From an uncultured Fodinibius sp. (GTDB lineage: Bacteria; Bacteroidota; Rhodothermia; Balneolales; Balneolaceae): a stretch of 64,000 bases of DNA. The DNA is taken from positions 56,945-120,944 of the forward strand of contig CAJXMJ010000004.1 in NCBI GenBank assembly GCA_913056455.1. Direction: 5' to 3'. A model generated the notes under the pieces. That model saw nothing but the letters and a program-made list of their open reading frames with translations. It was not told the DNA's origin and did not search any database. This document shows positions 7,424 to 17,569 of this stretch, one piece after another. The translations under genes were made by a program, and so were the position numbers. Every line of letters begins with the position of its first letter. Position 1 is the first letter of the stretch.

Positions 7424-9924
7424 TATTCAAAAGGAGCTCCAATGTTAAACAAGAACTGCCATTCGCCTGCCGGAATAGGATTGTTCGGGATAGCTACCCC
7501 ATCTAAACGGTATCCGTAGCTAAGATCAACCAATCCAAGAATTGGCAGATAAATTCGAGTACCAAAACCCACCGCTCGTTTTACGTCAAATGGTGAGAAT
7601 TCCTGTGTATTAGCGAATGCATTTCCGGAATCAAGAAACATATATGGATGAACCTGTGCCTGCTGCTCAGTTATTGCAGGATAACGAAGTTCAAACGAAT
7701 ACTTTGTATATAATCGTCCGCCGACCGGTTCTCCATTTTGTATTGGGGAGATGGAACCATTACGTCCACCGGGGAAACCACGAAGATCTATATTATCATC
7801 CAGAAAACTTTGGCGCTGCTGCATCTGGGTACCTCCCAACTTAAATCGTTGAAAATCGCTTCGCTGGCTATCAGTCAGATAACCCAAATAACCATACTCA
7901 ATCGTATTGGTCATTACCAGTTTACCGGCTACAGTGGTGTGGTTTTGATACTTCGTCTTCAACTTATAGAACTGTGAAAAACCAGGGAATGGAGGTGCAA
8001 TTTCACCGGAGAGACTCAACTTCGATCCTGTGGTAGGAGCAATAGGATTATCTACAGAATTACGCTCCAATACCTGCTTTATACTTGCAATGCTTGACGT
8101 TCCTTCTGCAAGAAATGAGGCCCCGCCTGCAACATCATACAGTTGATAAGAAATTACCGAACGATGGGTAAAATAGTCATCAGGCCAGTTCAAGCGCCTG
8201 CCGAGAGAGACACTCCCCGAAAGTAATTCATTACGAGAAGACATTCCCCGATAGCTGATTAAATCATAGCTCATATTTACGCCCAGTGATAAAGGTCTTC
8301 CACCTAACCAGGGTTCTTGAAAACCAAGGCTGTAACTCTGATAACCACTGCCCGTAACCTGTACGCCCAAAGATAATTTCTGACCATCACCAGAGGGGAT
8401 TGGATTCCATCCCTCACCTTTAACAGCACGCTGGATAGAAAAGTTGTTAAAATTCAATCGTGCGGATAAAATAAGTCCAATACCTTGTCCGCCAAAACCA
8501 CCGGAAAACTCAAAATTATCGGTACTCTGTGATTCATCAAGCTGATAATTAATATCAACAGTGTGGTTTTCGCGATCAGGTGAAAGGTTAGGTGTAATTG
8601 CTTGCGGACGAAAATATCCCAACTGACCCAGTTCGCGAATAGTTCTTACAATGGCCTGCTGGCTATATTTCTGACCCGGCACCGTTCGTAGCGTACGCCG
8701 TACAACATCGTCGTGCGTTTTATTATTACCGGAAAAAGACACCTCCTCGATATATGCAATCTCATCTTCGTAGATGTTCATATTTAAATCCACAGAGTCT
8801 TCACCTACAACCTCAATCTCAGGCTCAACTCTGAAAAACAAGTATCCAATATCTCGATAGAGACTGGTTATATCAGTACCTTGCTGAGAGAATTGTATCT
8901 TATCTTGAAACTTTTTCTGATTAAAAACATCTCCTTTTTCAAAGCCTAATACCTCAGTAAGCCGCTCATCGTTATACACGGTATTTCCTTCCCATCTAAT
9001 ATCCCGCACCTTGTATTGCGGCCCCTCATCAACTGTTAAGTTAACCTTTATCCCTTCTGCAGGGGTTTCCAGAAACAACAATCTATGCTGCGTATATGGA
9101 AACGTATAAACCGAGTCACTTGTAATGCGGAAATCAAGGAATCCATGTTCGCCATAGAAATCGCGCAAATTTTCTTTAGCTGTCTCAAAATCTTCTTCTT
9201 TAAAAAGCTTTTTGGAGAAAAACTTCCACCAACGATCTTCATTAATCTCGTCAAGTTCTTTCCGTAATTTTCGATCGGCAAACTCCTCATTGCCATCAAA
9301 TGTAATCTCTTTAACCTCTAACCGTTCACCGGGATCAATATTAAAATGAACCGTTACACGATTACGAACCGTATCCGGTTGAGATTTCTCAATTTCGATA
9401 TCAGTATACCAATATCCTTTATTGTCGTAATATCGCTGTATAGTATTCCTGGCCTGGGCTAATGAGGATTCGGTTACGGCATAACCTCTTAGCAGAGTAA
9501 TCTCCTCTTCAAGATCTTTTCGATGAGATCGTTTTGTGCCGTGAATCTCAAAACCTTCTAACCGTGGCTGTTCTTGCACTACGATCTTTAGATAAATACC
9601 ACCCTGTTCACGATCGGTCTCAATTATTTCAACATCAGAAAACAATCCAGTTCTGTGCAGACTCTTAATAGCTCTCGACAAGTCCTGTCCCGGAATGGTA
9701 ATCTGGGTACCAACCTGCAGGCCACTGGTACCAATCACAAACTCCTCTCTCGATGTTGTTAATCCCTCCACCTCTACTCCCAGCACTTCGTACTGCTGGG
9801 GACGATTATTCATCGGATTCTCGATATCTATTGAGGTATCCTGAGAAAAGCCAGGATTATAAATGAAACAGAGGACGAAAAGAGTAACTAATAATTTCTT
9901 CACGTGGGTTCGTTGTTGAAACAA
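7423..9924 (-). CDS. bamA: Outer-membrane protein assembly factor BamA
   Basis: An 833-residue Omp85 protein that folds beta-barrel proteins into the outer membrane. It has a signal peptide (hydrophobic to about residue 27), about five POTRA repeats (roughly 45-460) with typical phrases such as GNEEFADRKLRKEL and FSGNNKTHDDVV, and a C-terminal 16-strand barrel domain (about 480-833) with FRLGG-like and DLRGFPGG motifs. The longest frame begins with TTG at 9924. A GTG at codon 8 (9903) would give a tidier signal peptide beginning with two Lys, and neither has a clear ribosome binding site. It sits between uppS and three Skp genes. Confidence 0.95.
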   Translation of the reverse strand: MFQQRTHVKKLLVTLFVLCFIYNPGFSQDTSIDIENPMNNRPQQYEVLGVEVEGLTTSREEFVIGTSGLQVGTQITIPGQDLSRAIKSLHRTGLFSDVEIIETDREQGGIYLKIVVQEQPRLEGFEIHGTKRSHRKDLEEEITLLRGYAVTESSLAQARNTIQRYYDNKGYWYTDIEIEKSQPDTVRNRVTVHFNIDPGERLEVKEITFDGNEEFADRKLRKELDEINEDRWWKFFSKKLFKEEDFETAKENLRDFYGEHGFLDFRITSDSVYTFPYTQHRLLFLETPAEGIKVNLTVDEGPQYKVRDIRWEGNTVYNDERLTEVLGFEKGDVFNQKKFQDKIQFSQQGTDITSLYRDIGYLFFRVEPEIEVVGEDSVDLNMNIYEDEIAYIEEVSFSGNNKTHDDVVRRTLRTVPGQKYSQQAIVRTIRELGQLGYFRPQAITPNLSPDRENHTVDINYQLDESQSTDNFEFSGGFGGQGIGLILSARLNFNNFSIQRAVKGEGWNPIPSGDGQKLSLGVQVTGSGYQSYSLGFQEPWLGGRPLSLGVNMSYDLISYRGMSSRNELLSGSVSLGRRLNWPDDYFTHRSVISYQLYDVAGGASFLAEGTSSIASIKQVLERNSVDNPIAPTTGSKLSLSGEIAPPFPGFSQFYKLKTKYQNHTTVAGKLVMTNTIEYGYLGYLTDSQRSDFQRFKLGGTQMQQRQSFLDDNIDLRGFPGGRNGSISPIQNGEPVGGRLYTKYSFELRYPAITEQQAQVHPYMFLDSGNAFANTQEFSPFDVKRAVGFGTRIYLPILGLVDLSYGYRLDGVAIPNNPIPAGEWQFLFNIGAPFE

Positions 9925-9953
9925 AATTGAGCTTACGATATTTATATGAAAGG

Positions 9954-10781
9954 TTAGGGTGTCAGCTCTTGAACGTATAGACCTGAGGATTTCTTTTGTG
10001 AATCCTCAGAAACTTTACCAAATCTACGTTCTCGTTGTTGAAATGATTGAATGGCTTTATATAATTCCTCTCGGCGAAAATCCGGCCAATAGGTTTCTGT
10101 TATATATAGTTCGGAATAAGCCAACTGCCACAATAAAAAGTTACTAATTCGATATTCACCGCTTGTTCGGATAATCAGTTCCGGATCCGGGATATCAGCC
10201 GTAGACAAATGAGCACTTATCATCTCATCATCGATCTCATCAGGATCAATATCACCATCTTTCACTGATTGGGCCAGCTTTTTAACCGCTTCCGTAATAT
10301 CCCAGCGCCCCGAATAACTGAGTGCCAGACAGAGTTGTAGCCGACCATTATCCTTGGTTAAATCGATAGCTTCCCGCAATTCTCGCTGACAACTTTTAGG
10401 AAACCGATCGATCTGTCCAATTGTTTCAAGCTTAATATTATTTTCATCCAGATTGTCGGCCTCATTTCGCAATGATCGAGCCAATAAACGCATCAGAGCA
10501 CTGACTTCCATCTTGGGACGCCCCCAATTCTCAGTCGAAAACGCATATAACGTCAAATATTTAACTCCTATTTGTGCGCATGCCTCGGTCACATCCCGAA
10601 CAGAATCTACACCAACTTTGTGCCCATAAGAACGAATATTGCCGCGACTTTTAGCCCAACGTCCATTGCCATCCATAATAATAGCGATGTGTTCAGGGAT
10701 TGCCCCCTGCTCTATCAGTGTGGACTGTGACTCCTTGTCACTGCTATTCTGTTCTTTATTTGTGAGCGAAATTGGTTCCAA
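9954..10781 (-). CDS. uppS: Undecaprenyl diphosphate synthase (di-trans, poly-cis)
   Basis: A 275-residue cis-prenyltransferase that makes the C55 lipid carrier for peptidoglycan and other envelope polymers. The catalytic IIMDGNGRWA block contains Asp37. The later YAFSTENWGRP and IRTSGEYRISNFLLWQLAY blocks are also characteristic. The only start consistent with the frame is a TTG at 10781; no in-frame ATG lies between an upstream stop and the catalytic block. The N-terminal 28 residues are polar and longer than in E. coli. It is the gene upstream of bamA, a common pairing. Confidence 0.94.
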   Translation of the reverse strand: MEPISLTNKEQNSSDKESQSTLIEQGAIPEHIAIIMDGNGRWAKSRGNIRSYGHKVGVDSVRDVTEACAQIGVKYLTLYAFSTENWGRPKMEVSALMRLLARSLRNEADNLDENNIKLETIGQIDRFPKSCQRELREAIDLTKDNGRLQLCLALSYSGRWDITEAVKKLAQSVKDGDIDPDEIDDEMISAHLSTADIPDPELIIRTSGEYRISNFLLWQLAYSELYITETYWPDFRREELYKAIQSFQQRERRFGKVSEDSQKKSSGLYVQELTP

Positions 10782-10852
10782 TACGTAGTATCCGTGTTTT
10801 ATTAAGCTATCAATATTAGAGTATTATACCCGTTATTTCAAGCTAATAAGAA

Positions 10853-11329
10853 TTATAATTTTTCAAATTTTTTAGTCAATGAAATCATTTCAATAAGGGC
10901 AAGCGCAGCTTCTGCACCCTTATTTCCTTTATCTCCTTTTAGCCCGGCGCGTTCCTGTGCCTGTGCTACGTTGTCCGTTGTTAAAACGCCAAAAACCACG
11001 GGCTTATTACCCTCTAAATTAAGATTGGTAACTCCTCGGTTTGCGGCCTCACAAACATAGTCAAAATGGGGCGTATCACCTCGTATAACAGCTCCAAGCG
11101 TTATTACGCCATCGGTGTGGTCTAACAATTTCCGGGCTGTAAATGGCAGTTCATACGCTCCGGGACAATGCGCAATCAATATCTGTTCGTCAGCAAACCC
11201 TTTACTTTTGAGGGTTTTTAGTGCTCCCTCCAATAATTCATCCGTGATAAAAGAATTCCATTTTGCAATGGCAATACCAATACTAAACTCATTACTATCG
11301 GTATCACCCTGTAAAATATTTTCTGCCAT
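10853..11329 (-). CDS. ribH: 6,7-dimethyl-8-ribityllumazine synthase
   Basis: A 158-residue enzyme of riboflavin synthesis that condenses 3,4-dihydroxy-2-butanone 4-phosphate with the pyrimidine intermediate to form lumazine. Signatures are AKWNSFI near the N terminus, the PGAYELPF loop and GAVIRGDTPHFDYV with the catalytic His88. Length is typical of the family. It starts 3 bases after the stop of the PHP gene, so the two are cotranscribed. No other riboflavin genes are in the window. Confidence 0.95.
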   Translation of the reverse strand: MAENILQGDTDSNEFSIGIAIAKWNSFITDELLEGALKTLKSKGFADEQILIAHCPGAYELPFTARKLLDHTDGVITLGAVIRGDTPHFDYVCEAANRGVTNLNLEGNKPVVFGVLTTDNVAQAQERAGLKGDKGNKGAEAALALIEMISLTKKFEKL

Positions 11330-11332
11330 AAT

Positions 11333-12172
11333 TTAAACTTTGAGTGCTTTTCGCTGATCGGTCAACCGAACCAATCGATGCACATATTTGGTATTAATAG
11401 TGACGACTCCAAAAAATTTCTGGTATTCTTTATCCCCACCATGAAAATCACTGCCACCGGTCTTCAGCAAATTATGTTTTTTAGCAAATGCCTCTATTTG
11501 TTTTTGTCGATCGTAATCGTGGCTTGGGTGAATAAACTCAATACCGTCAACTCCAGCGTCAACAAGTTCTTCGAGTTCGCTCTCAGAATATAAATTCCCG
11601 GGATGGGCTACGATAATAGCACCACCGGCCTCTTTCACACTTTCAATAACTTCATGGTGGGAATAATACTCATTATAAATGCTACCGAGAGACTGATCAC
11701 TCAGGTAACGAATAAATGCTTCTTTAAAGGAAGCCACATAGCCCTTGTCAATAAGTACAGAAGCAATGTGCGGGCGGCCAATATTACTACCGTTCGCCTC
11801 GGCCTTAACCTCTTCAATATCTACATCGAGTCCTTTTTTTGTGAGCTCATTAACAATCCATTTACCGCGTTCCAACCGAGAGCGATAATGCTGAACCAAC
11901 AAATCAGTTATGACCGAATGATCCGGATCAAAGCAATATGCCAACAGGTGGCACTCACGACCATTAAAATCCGAGGTGATCTCGACTCCGGGAAGCAATG
12001 TTATATCATTTTCTTCAGCTTCCGCCACCGCTTTTCGATAGCCACGAATAGTATCATGATCCGTGATAGAAATGACATCCAAATTATGCTTTTTCGCATT
12101 TTTTATAATTTGCTGCGGCGTTGAATGTCCGTCGGATGCTGTTGTATGAATATGTAGATCTGCTTTAGCCAC
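11333..12172 (-). CDS. PHP-domain phosphoesterase (YciV/RNase AM-like)
   Basis: A 279-residue stand-alone PHP-domain protein. The metal-binding HIH (His7, His9), the ITDHDT block, PGVEIT and the C-terminal GGSDFHG motif are all present. Relatives include E. coli YciV/RnmAM, which acts on 3'-phosphoadenosine 5'-phosphate or short RNA 5' ends; the substrate here cannot be told from sequence. It lies 2 bases from the ctpA-type gene upstream and 3 bases from ribH downstream, in a cotranscribed block. Confidence 0.88.
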   Translation of the reverse strand: MAKADLHIHTTASDGHSTPQQIIKNAKKHNLDVISITDHDTIRGYRKAVAEAEENDITLLPGVEITSDFNGRECHLLAYCFDPDHSVITDLLVQHYRSRLERGKWIVNELTKKGLDVDIEEVKAEANGSNIGRPHIASVLIDKGYVASFKEAFIRYLSDQSLGSIYNEYYSHHEVIESVKEAGGAIIVAHPGNLYSESELEELVDAGVDGIEFIHPSHDYDRQKQIEAFAKKHNLLKTGGSDFHGGDKEYQKFFGVVTINTKYVHRLVRLTDQRKALKV

Positions 12173-12174
12173 TC

Positions 12175-13824
12175 TTAATTAGATCCTGCTAAAATACCGT
12201 TATAGTGTTCATTATTCTGCAATATCGAAAGGGCTTCCTTGACCACCTTATCATGTGGCAGCCATGCAGCCGTTTGTCCCCGCTGACCTTTATATCGTGC
12301 TATTAATTCCAGGTATAACCTTCTTTCGAGATCAGAACGTTCTCGGACAAATTGTTGTTTCTTTTTTTCTCCAATAACATTTTTCAATCTCTGTATATGT
12401 TTCTTGTCCTCATCCTCTATCCCATTGAGCAACGAATCGATTTTCGACAAATGCTTTTCGGAGGGCGTTTGGTATTGGAAATCCGTCTCGGAGACGAATG
12501 ACAGAAATTCGTTGTATAAAACATCCGAACCAAAAGATTCACTCAAGCTATCATGTGTTGCCGCATACTGATTGGCAAAATTAAAAAACATATTTTCTCT
12601 CAAAAGAGATGTTTCCAGTAGTGAGGGTTCCTCGTCGACCACCTTTACATCCGGAGCAATGCCATTGCCGTCATATACCGTTCTCCCATTACGGGTTTTA
12701 AATTTTTTTCGCAAAGAATCGGGTTTCAAGACTGCACTATTATCGTCGTCATGGGTATAGGTTATCGACTGAATGCTACGCCCGCTGGGTATGTAATATC
12801 TCGAAATCGTCATCTTAAGCGCAGTATTATAAGAAAGTTGAGTCACAGTCTGCACCAACCCTTTTCCAAAACTTTGCTCTCCTACAATAACAGCCCTATC
12901 GTAATCCTGAAATGCTCCGGCCACAATTTCAGATGCGCTGGCACTACCGCCATTTTGGAGTACCGCCAGTGGCATATCCGGCACAATGGGCGTTTCTCCC
13001 GTTCTGAAAAGGTTATTGTGCTGGCTTTGACGCCCCCGCGTTTCTACAACCACTTTGTTTTGGGGTATAAATTTATCAACAATCCCCACCGCCTCCTCTA
13101 ATAATCCACCGGGATTATTACGCAGGTCTAAAATAATCCCCTTAAGCTGAGTATTTGTGGTAAGGCCTTCAATTGCCTTCCGGACTTCGTCTGCCGTGCC
13201 TCTTGAGAAGCGATTCAATAGGATATAACCTATATTCTCAGACTCTCCCACCAAACCCGCATATCCTACATTGTTTACCTCAATACGCTGGCGTTCCAAT
13301 TCAAATTCTAAGGGGTTGTCTAAACCGTACCGTTTAATCGTTAACGTAACAGTGGATCCCAGTTCTCCATCTATTAATCCCTGCACTTCCTCAGGCATCA
13401 AATCCTCGACCGATACGCCATCAACTTTCTTAATAACATCCCCCGCTCGAATACCTTTGCGATGGGCGGAGTATCCTTCTATTGGAGCAATAACTACGAT
13501 TTTGCCGTCCCGAAACCCCACATTCAACCCCACCCCACCGTAACTGCCACGACTGATGATTTCCATATTTTGCTGTTGCGCCTCATCAACCATGACGGTA
13601 TAGGGATCGAGCGATTCCAACATCGCATCAATCCCTTTGCGCATCAGTTTTTCGGGGTCTACTTCATCCACATACTCCAGAGAAACCGTTCGATACACTT
13701 CACTGAAGATGGTGAAATTCTTTTTGATGAGGAAATATATATCCGGATTACGTGCTACACCTATAAGCGCCAAAGATGTCAGCGCCAGTAAGCCGGCAAC
13801 TATAAATTTCCTCATTTTACTCAT
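12175..13824 (-). CDS. C-terminal processing peptidase (S41), exported
   Basis: A 549-residue serine protease of the S41/CtpA family. An N-terminal hydrophobic segment (about residues 6-24) exports or anchors it. A PDZ domain spans about 90-165. The catalytic domain contains Ser296 in GGSASASE, Lys321 in FGKG and Gln325; the Ser-to-Lys spacing of 25 matches E. coli Tsp. A C-terminal helical extension of about 120 residues follows. It probably trims or degrades periplasmic proteins, which fits its neighbours in envelope assembly and peptidoglycan turnover. Confidence 0.94.
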   Translation of the reverse strand: MSKMRKFIVAGLLALTSLALIGVARNPDIYFLIKKNFTIFSEVYRTVSLEYVDEVDPEKLMRKGIDAMLESLDPYTVMVDEAQQQNMEIISRGSYGGVGLNVGFRDGKIVVIAPIEGYSAHRKGIRAGDVIKKVDGVSVEDLMPEEVQGLIDGELGSTVTLTIKRYGLDNPLEFELERQRIEVNNVGYAGLVGESENIGYILLNRFSRGTADEVRKAIEGLTTNTQLKGIILDLRNNPGGLLEEAVGIVDKFIPQNKVVVETRGRQSQHNNLFRTGETPIVPDMPLAVLQNGGSASASEIVAGAFQDYDRAVIVGEQSFGKGLVQTVTQLSYNTALKMTISRYYIPSGRSIQSITYTHDDDNSAVLKPDSLRKKFKTRNGRTVYDGNGIAPDVKVVDEEPSLLETSLLRENMFFNFANQYAATHDSLSESFGSDVLYNEFLSFVSETDFQYQTPSEKHLSKIDSLLNGIEDEDKKHIQRLKNVIGEKKKQQFVRERSDLERRLYLELIARYKGQRGQTAAWLPHDKVVKEALSILQNNEHYNGILAGSN

Positions 13825-13835
13825 TGAAGAATATC

Positions 13836-15836
13836 TTATTTAATCTTCAACTGTTGACCAACAAAAATTCTTGATCCATTGAGATTATTTAAGCGCTTTA
13901 TCTGATTTACTGACACACCAAACGAGTTCGCAATCTGAATAAGCGTATCATTAGATTGTACGGTGTATGTAATATTTTCCCCATCATCAGCTGATGCCAA
14001 ATAGGCCTCCGTTATGTCTTTGCCGGATCGTTGCTCACGTTCCAACTGCTGCTTCTTGCTAAACGACATACTGTTAATCTGACTGTAGTACGACTGTTTT
14101 GACTGGGGAACGTAAATGGTCAGATTTTCTCCCGGACGAATATAATTTGATGTGCCATTCCAGGAACGTATTTGCCATGCCCGTACATCGTACCACTCAG
14201 CTATATGCCCGATTGTATCACCTTTTTTTACCTTATAACTAAGCTTGGCTGAGTTCGCAGGAGCTTTCGATTTTGATCGTCCCTTACTTGTTGATGTATT
14301 CCCTCTTGGCTGGTGGGTTGGTTTGTTAACAGCAATCTTTTCACTGCTTCCCGGTGCCAATGGCACTACAATTTTTTGACCGGGATAAATGGTATTTGAC
14401 AGACTTTCATTCGTCTCATAAAGCGCTCGTACCGAAGTTCCGTATTTCCGAGCTATATATCCCAAAGTTTCTCCTCTATTCACTGTGTGCATAGCGACAT
14501 TCTGACTACGTTGTTCTTTGGGGATATCTTCGTAATTCGCTGCAAATTGTTCCTTCGTTCCTGTCGGCAATTTTAATGGATAGCTATTTCCCGGCGGTGT
14601 TGCCCATCGAAGCAGCTCGGGATTATACTCTTTCAATTTTTCTGTAGTAATACCTGCCGCATCAGCTAAGGCATCAAGCGGCATCAGAGGCGCCACCTCA
14701 AAAACTTCATAGTCATATTCATCAGCCTCGTAGGTTCCTGTGAACCCAAACTGTTCCGGATTCATCTCAATCATCGTCGCTGCGATAAATCCTGGCACAT
14801 ATCCCTGTGTTTCACGTGGTAAATAAGGCAATGCTGCCCAGTAATCCTCCTCTCCGGCAGCTCTAATCGCTCTTTTCAAACCACGGGGACTAATATTGTA
14901 ATTAGCAATAGCCAGATGCCAATCGCCCCAGATATTATAGAGATCTTTTAAATGTCGGGCTGCTGCTCGGGTGGCTTTTTCGGGATCTTTTCGCTCATCA
15001 ATCCACCAATTGACTTCCAGTCCGTACATGGAACCTGTTGCCCGAATAAACTGCCACATTCCAACGGCCGAAGCCCAGCTTCTTGCCTCTGGATTCAATC
15101 CACTTTCTACCATTGCAAGGTGAATGAGCTCAGTTGGTACTCCCTCATCTTGAAATATCTTTTCCATCATCGGAAAATACTTCTTTGTACGCTGCAACCA
15201 TGTTTCCATGACTTCAGGACGTTTAAGCGTATAATACATCAGATGACGATTTACCTGGCGGTTTTGAACCAGCGGCACTTCGGTTTTGGGAGTTGTAATG
15301 TTATCCGGGAGTACGTATCCCTCATTTTCACTCATCCAGTCATCCTCCTTAGAGTACAGCTCTTTTTGTATAGCAAAGATTTCGCCCTTAACCTTCTTCG
15401 AAGAATCTTCAACTCCATAAAACTCTCGGTATTCGGTCATTACCGATCGATACAAGGCACTAAAACGCTGATTAGACTGTACTTCAGGATAAGTATCTAA
15501 AAGAGTCTGCATAGCATTAAGGGCATCAGTGATATGAGTCTCGGCACTCAGCGGATCATCCTGAATTTGGGCCTCAATCGCATTCACGTGCATACGATAT
15601 ATATCGGCAATACGGCGCATCAAATCTTTTTGGAAATTATCGAGCTTCGCTTTCGGCTCGATTCTTTCCGCTGAAAAATCATCATCGCCCGATACCATAG
15701 GATTATTATAGGGAAGCAGCTTGGCAGGCATCGGGCTTTCCTCCAGCTGAATATCTTCATCCTGTTGTTGTGCCAATGCGGGAGTAAGACCTATGATTAA
15801 AACAAAAACAAGTAAAAACTGTAGCTTATTCTGCAT
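13836..15836 (-). CDS. MltD-like lytic transglycosylase with three LysM domains
   Basis: A 666-residue secreted peptidoglycan-cleaving enzyme. A signal peptide ends near residue 22 (ALAQ). A helical region follows (about 65-180), then an SLT domain with catalytic Glu244 in MVESGLNP and the AVGMWQF and NYNISPRG blocks (about 215-350). Three LysM peptidoglycan-binding domains follow at about 449-492, 534-577 and 624-666, separated by Ser/Thr/Lys- and Gln-rich linkers. It cuts glycan strands to form 1,6-anhydromuramoyl ends. It is 11 bases upstream of the S41 protease gene. Confidence 0.94.
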   Translation of the reverse strand: MQNKLQFLLVFVLIIGLTPALAQQQDEDIQLEESPMPAKLLPYNNPMVSGDDDFSAERIEPKAKLDNFQKDLMRRIADIYRMHVNAIEAQIQDDPLSAETHITDALNAMQTLLDTYPEVQSNQRFSALYRSVMTEYREFYGVEDSSKKVKGEIFAIQKELYSKEDDWMSENEGYVLPDNITTPKTEVPLVQNRQVNRHLMYYTLKRPEVMETWLQRTKKYFPMMEKIFQDEGVPTELIHLAMVESGLNPEARSWASAVGMWQFIRATGSMYGLEVNWWIDERKDPEKATRAAARHLKDLYNIWGDWHLAIANYNISPRGLKRAIRAAGEEDYWAALPYLPRETQGYVPGFIAATMIEMNPEQFGFTGTYEADEYDYEVFEVAPLMPLDALADAAGITTEKLKEYNPELLRWATPPGNSYPLKLPTGTKEQFAANYEDIPKEQRSQNVAMHTVNRGETLGYIARKYGTSVRALYETNESLSNTIYPGQKIVVPLAPGSSEKIAVNKPTHQPRGNTSTSKGRSKSKAPANSAKLSYKVKKGDTIGHIAEWYDVRAWQIRSWNGTSNYIRPGENLTIYVPQSKQSYYSQINSMSFSKKQQLEREQRSGKDITEAYLASADDGENITYTVQSNDTLIQIANSFGVSVNQIKRLNNLNGSRIFVGQQLKIK

Positions 15837-15888
15837 AGAATTCGTCGATTATAAAATTAAATTTTTCGATACCCTCTTAATAATAACG

Positions 15889-17559
15889 TCAATTTCGATT
15901 AGTTGTCCAACGTTGTACCAAAGGCCATCTCCGACCAGTCCCGAAAGCCTTATCACTAACTTTTAATACAGGAACCGCCTGAAAACGCTTGTACTCATTG
16001 CGATCAACCAGCGCAATAACTTCTTGTACAGTATCAATATCAAATCCCTGATCAGTAATTTCTTCAATTGAGAGCTGCTTTTCAATATAAGCCTCCAGAA
16101 TAGGATCTAAAATATCATATTTTGGCAAACTATCTGCATCTTTTTGATCGGGACGCAATTCAGCACTTGGTGGCTTCTTAATTATAGCTGATGGGATGAT
16201 CTCCTCTCCATAATATTCTTCATTCAGCCAACGAGCCATCTCGTACACTTCAAGCTTATACAGATCTGCTATCACCCCTAATCCTCCGGCCATATCGCCA
16301 TATAGCGTACAATAACCGGTAGCCAGCTCAGATTTATTGCCGGTATTTAACAACATATTTCCAAACTTGTTGGAGTATGCCATCAATAATGTACCCCGAA
16401 TGCGCGGCTGCAAATTCTCCTCGGCTACCCCAAAAAGATCATCTCCGAATATTGGACTTAAAGCAGTATTAAACTGATCATACAGATCTTTGACTGCTAT
16501 TTTATGGAGATCAATTCCAAGATTTTTCGCCAGCTGTTGAGAATCAGTAACGCTTCCTCCTGATGAAAATTCTGATGGCATGGTGATACCAACCACATTG
16601 TTACTACCTAACGCCTCCGTTGCAATAGCTGCGACCAATGCAGAATCAATGCCTCCGCTTAATCCCAACACAACATCATTGGCAATACCTGTTTTATCGA
16701 GATAGTCTTGTAATCCTAACTTCAAAGCACTAAACATCTGATCAATCTTTTTGGGAACCTGTGCAGGAGGTAAAGCAATACTTTCTAAGATATCTGCCTC
16801 AGGCTGCCAGCTAAGATCAATATGAGCCTCTTCAAAAAGCGGTGCCCGTCCCACCACCTCTGCATTACTGTTAATAGCCATTGAGTCGCCATCCGAAATC
16901 AACTCCGTGTTTCCTCCTACCTGATTGGCATAGAAGATAGGTACCTCTAACCTTTCAGCATGTTGCTGCAACATTTGTTGACGTTTACTCGGCTTTTCTT
17001 TGGCATAGGGTGATGCTGAAAGATTGAAAATTGCCTCTGCCCCTCTTTCCACCAACTCTTTTGCGGGGTTTACATCATAGGTCAAATAAGACAGCTCAAA
17101 GTTATGCCATATATCTTCACAGACGGTAATACCAATTTTCGTACCTTGAAACTCAATACATTCAAAATCATCATTGGGTTCAAAATACCGAAGCTCATCA
17201 TACACGTCATAAGTAGGAAGCAGCGTTTTGTGTACTTCTGCTATTATTTCTCCGCTCTGGGCCAGTAAAGCGCTATTAAAACATTTTCGGCCGGTATTAT
17301 CATTGGGAGTTGCTGTCCCAAATAAAACAGCAGTATCGGCAGAATTTGAAATGATACGATCATTCGCTTGATAAATAGCATCCAAAAAAGACTGGCGTTC
17401 AATCAAATCCATTGGCGAATATCCACAAACCACTAACTCCGGCAAAACCAACAGATCCACATTATCTGCTTCTGCCTTTGCCATAGCCTGTTCAATTAGT
17501 ACAATATTGCCACTAATATCACCTATAGTTGGATTTAATTGTTCTAAACGGATGATCAT
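15889..17559 (-). CDS. nadE: Glutamine-dependent NAD+ synthetase
   Basis: A 556-residue enzyme catalysing the last step of NAD synthesis, amidation of deamido-NAD. The N-terminal nitrilase-like glutaminase domain shows the full triad Glu41, Lys111 and Cys147 (ITVCEDIW), so glutamine can be the nitrogen donor. The C-terminal synthetase domain has the ATP-pyrophosphatase loop SGGIDS at 301-306. It starts 10 bases downstream of the amidohydrolase gene. Confidence 0.95.
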   Translation of the reverse strand: MIIRLEQLNPTIGDISGNIVLIEQAMAKAEADNVDLLVLPELVVCGYSPMDLIERQSFLDAIYQANDRIISNSADTAVLFGTATPNDNTGRKCFNSALLAQSGEIIAEVHKTLLPTYDVYDELRYFEPNDDFECIEFQGTKIGITVCEDIWHNFELSYLTYDVNPAKELVERGAEAIFNLSASPYAKEKPSKRQQMLQQHAERLEVPIFYANQVGGNTELISDGDSMAINSNAEVVGRAPLFEEAHIDLSWQPEADILESIALPPAQVPKKIDQMFSALKLGLQDYLDKTGIANDVVLGLSGGIDSALVAAIATEALGSNNVVGITMPSEFSSGGSVTDSQQLAKNLGIDLHKIAVKDLYDQFNTALSPIFGDDLFGVAEENLQPRIRGTLLMAYSNKFGNMLLNTGNKSELATGYCTLYGDMAGGLGVIADLYKLEVYEMARWLNEEYYGEEIIPSAIIKKPPSAELRPDQKDADSLPKYDILDPILEAYIEKQLSIEEITDQGFDIDTVQEVIALVDRNEYKRFQAVPVLKVSDKAFGTGRRWPLVQRWTTNRN

Positions 17560-17569
17560 GAATCAATGA

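Noticed and set aside
11603..12124. A 173-codon open frame opposite the PHP gene
   Set aside because: It is antisense to a gene with intact catalytic motifs and shows no family features.
14952..15500. A 182-codon open frame opposite the lytic transglycosylase gene
   Set aside because: It is antisense to an intact enzyme and its composition is that of a reversed coding strand.
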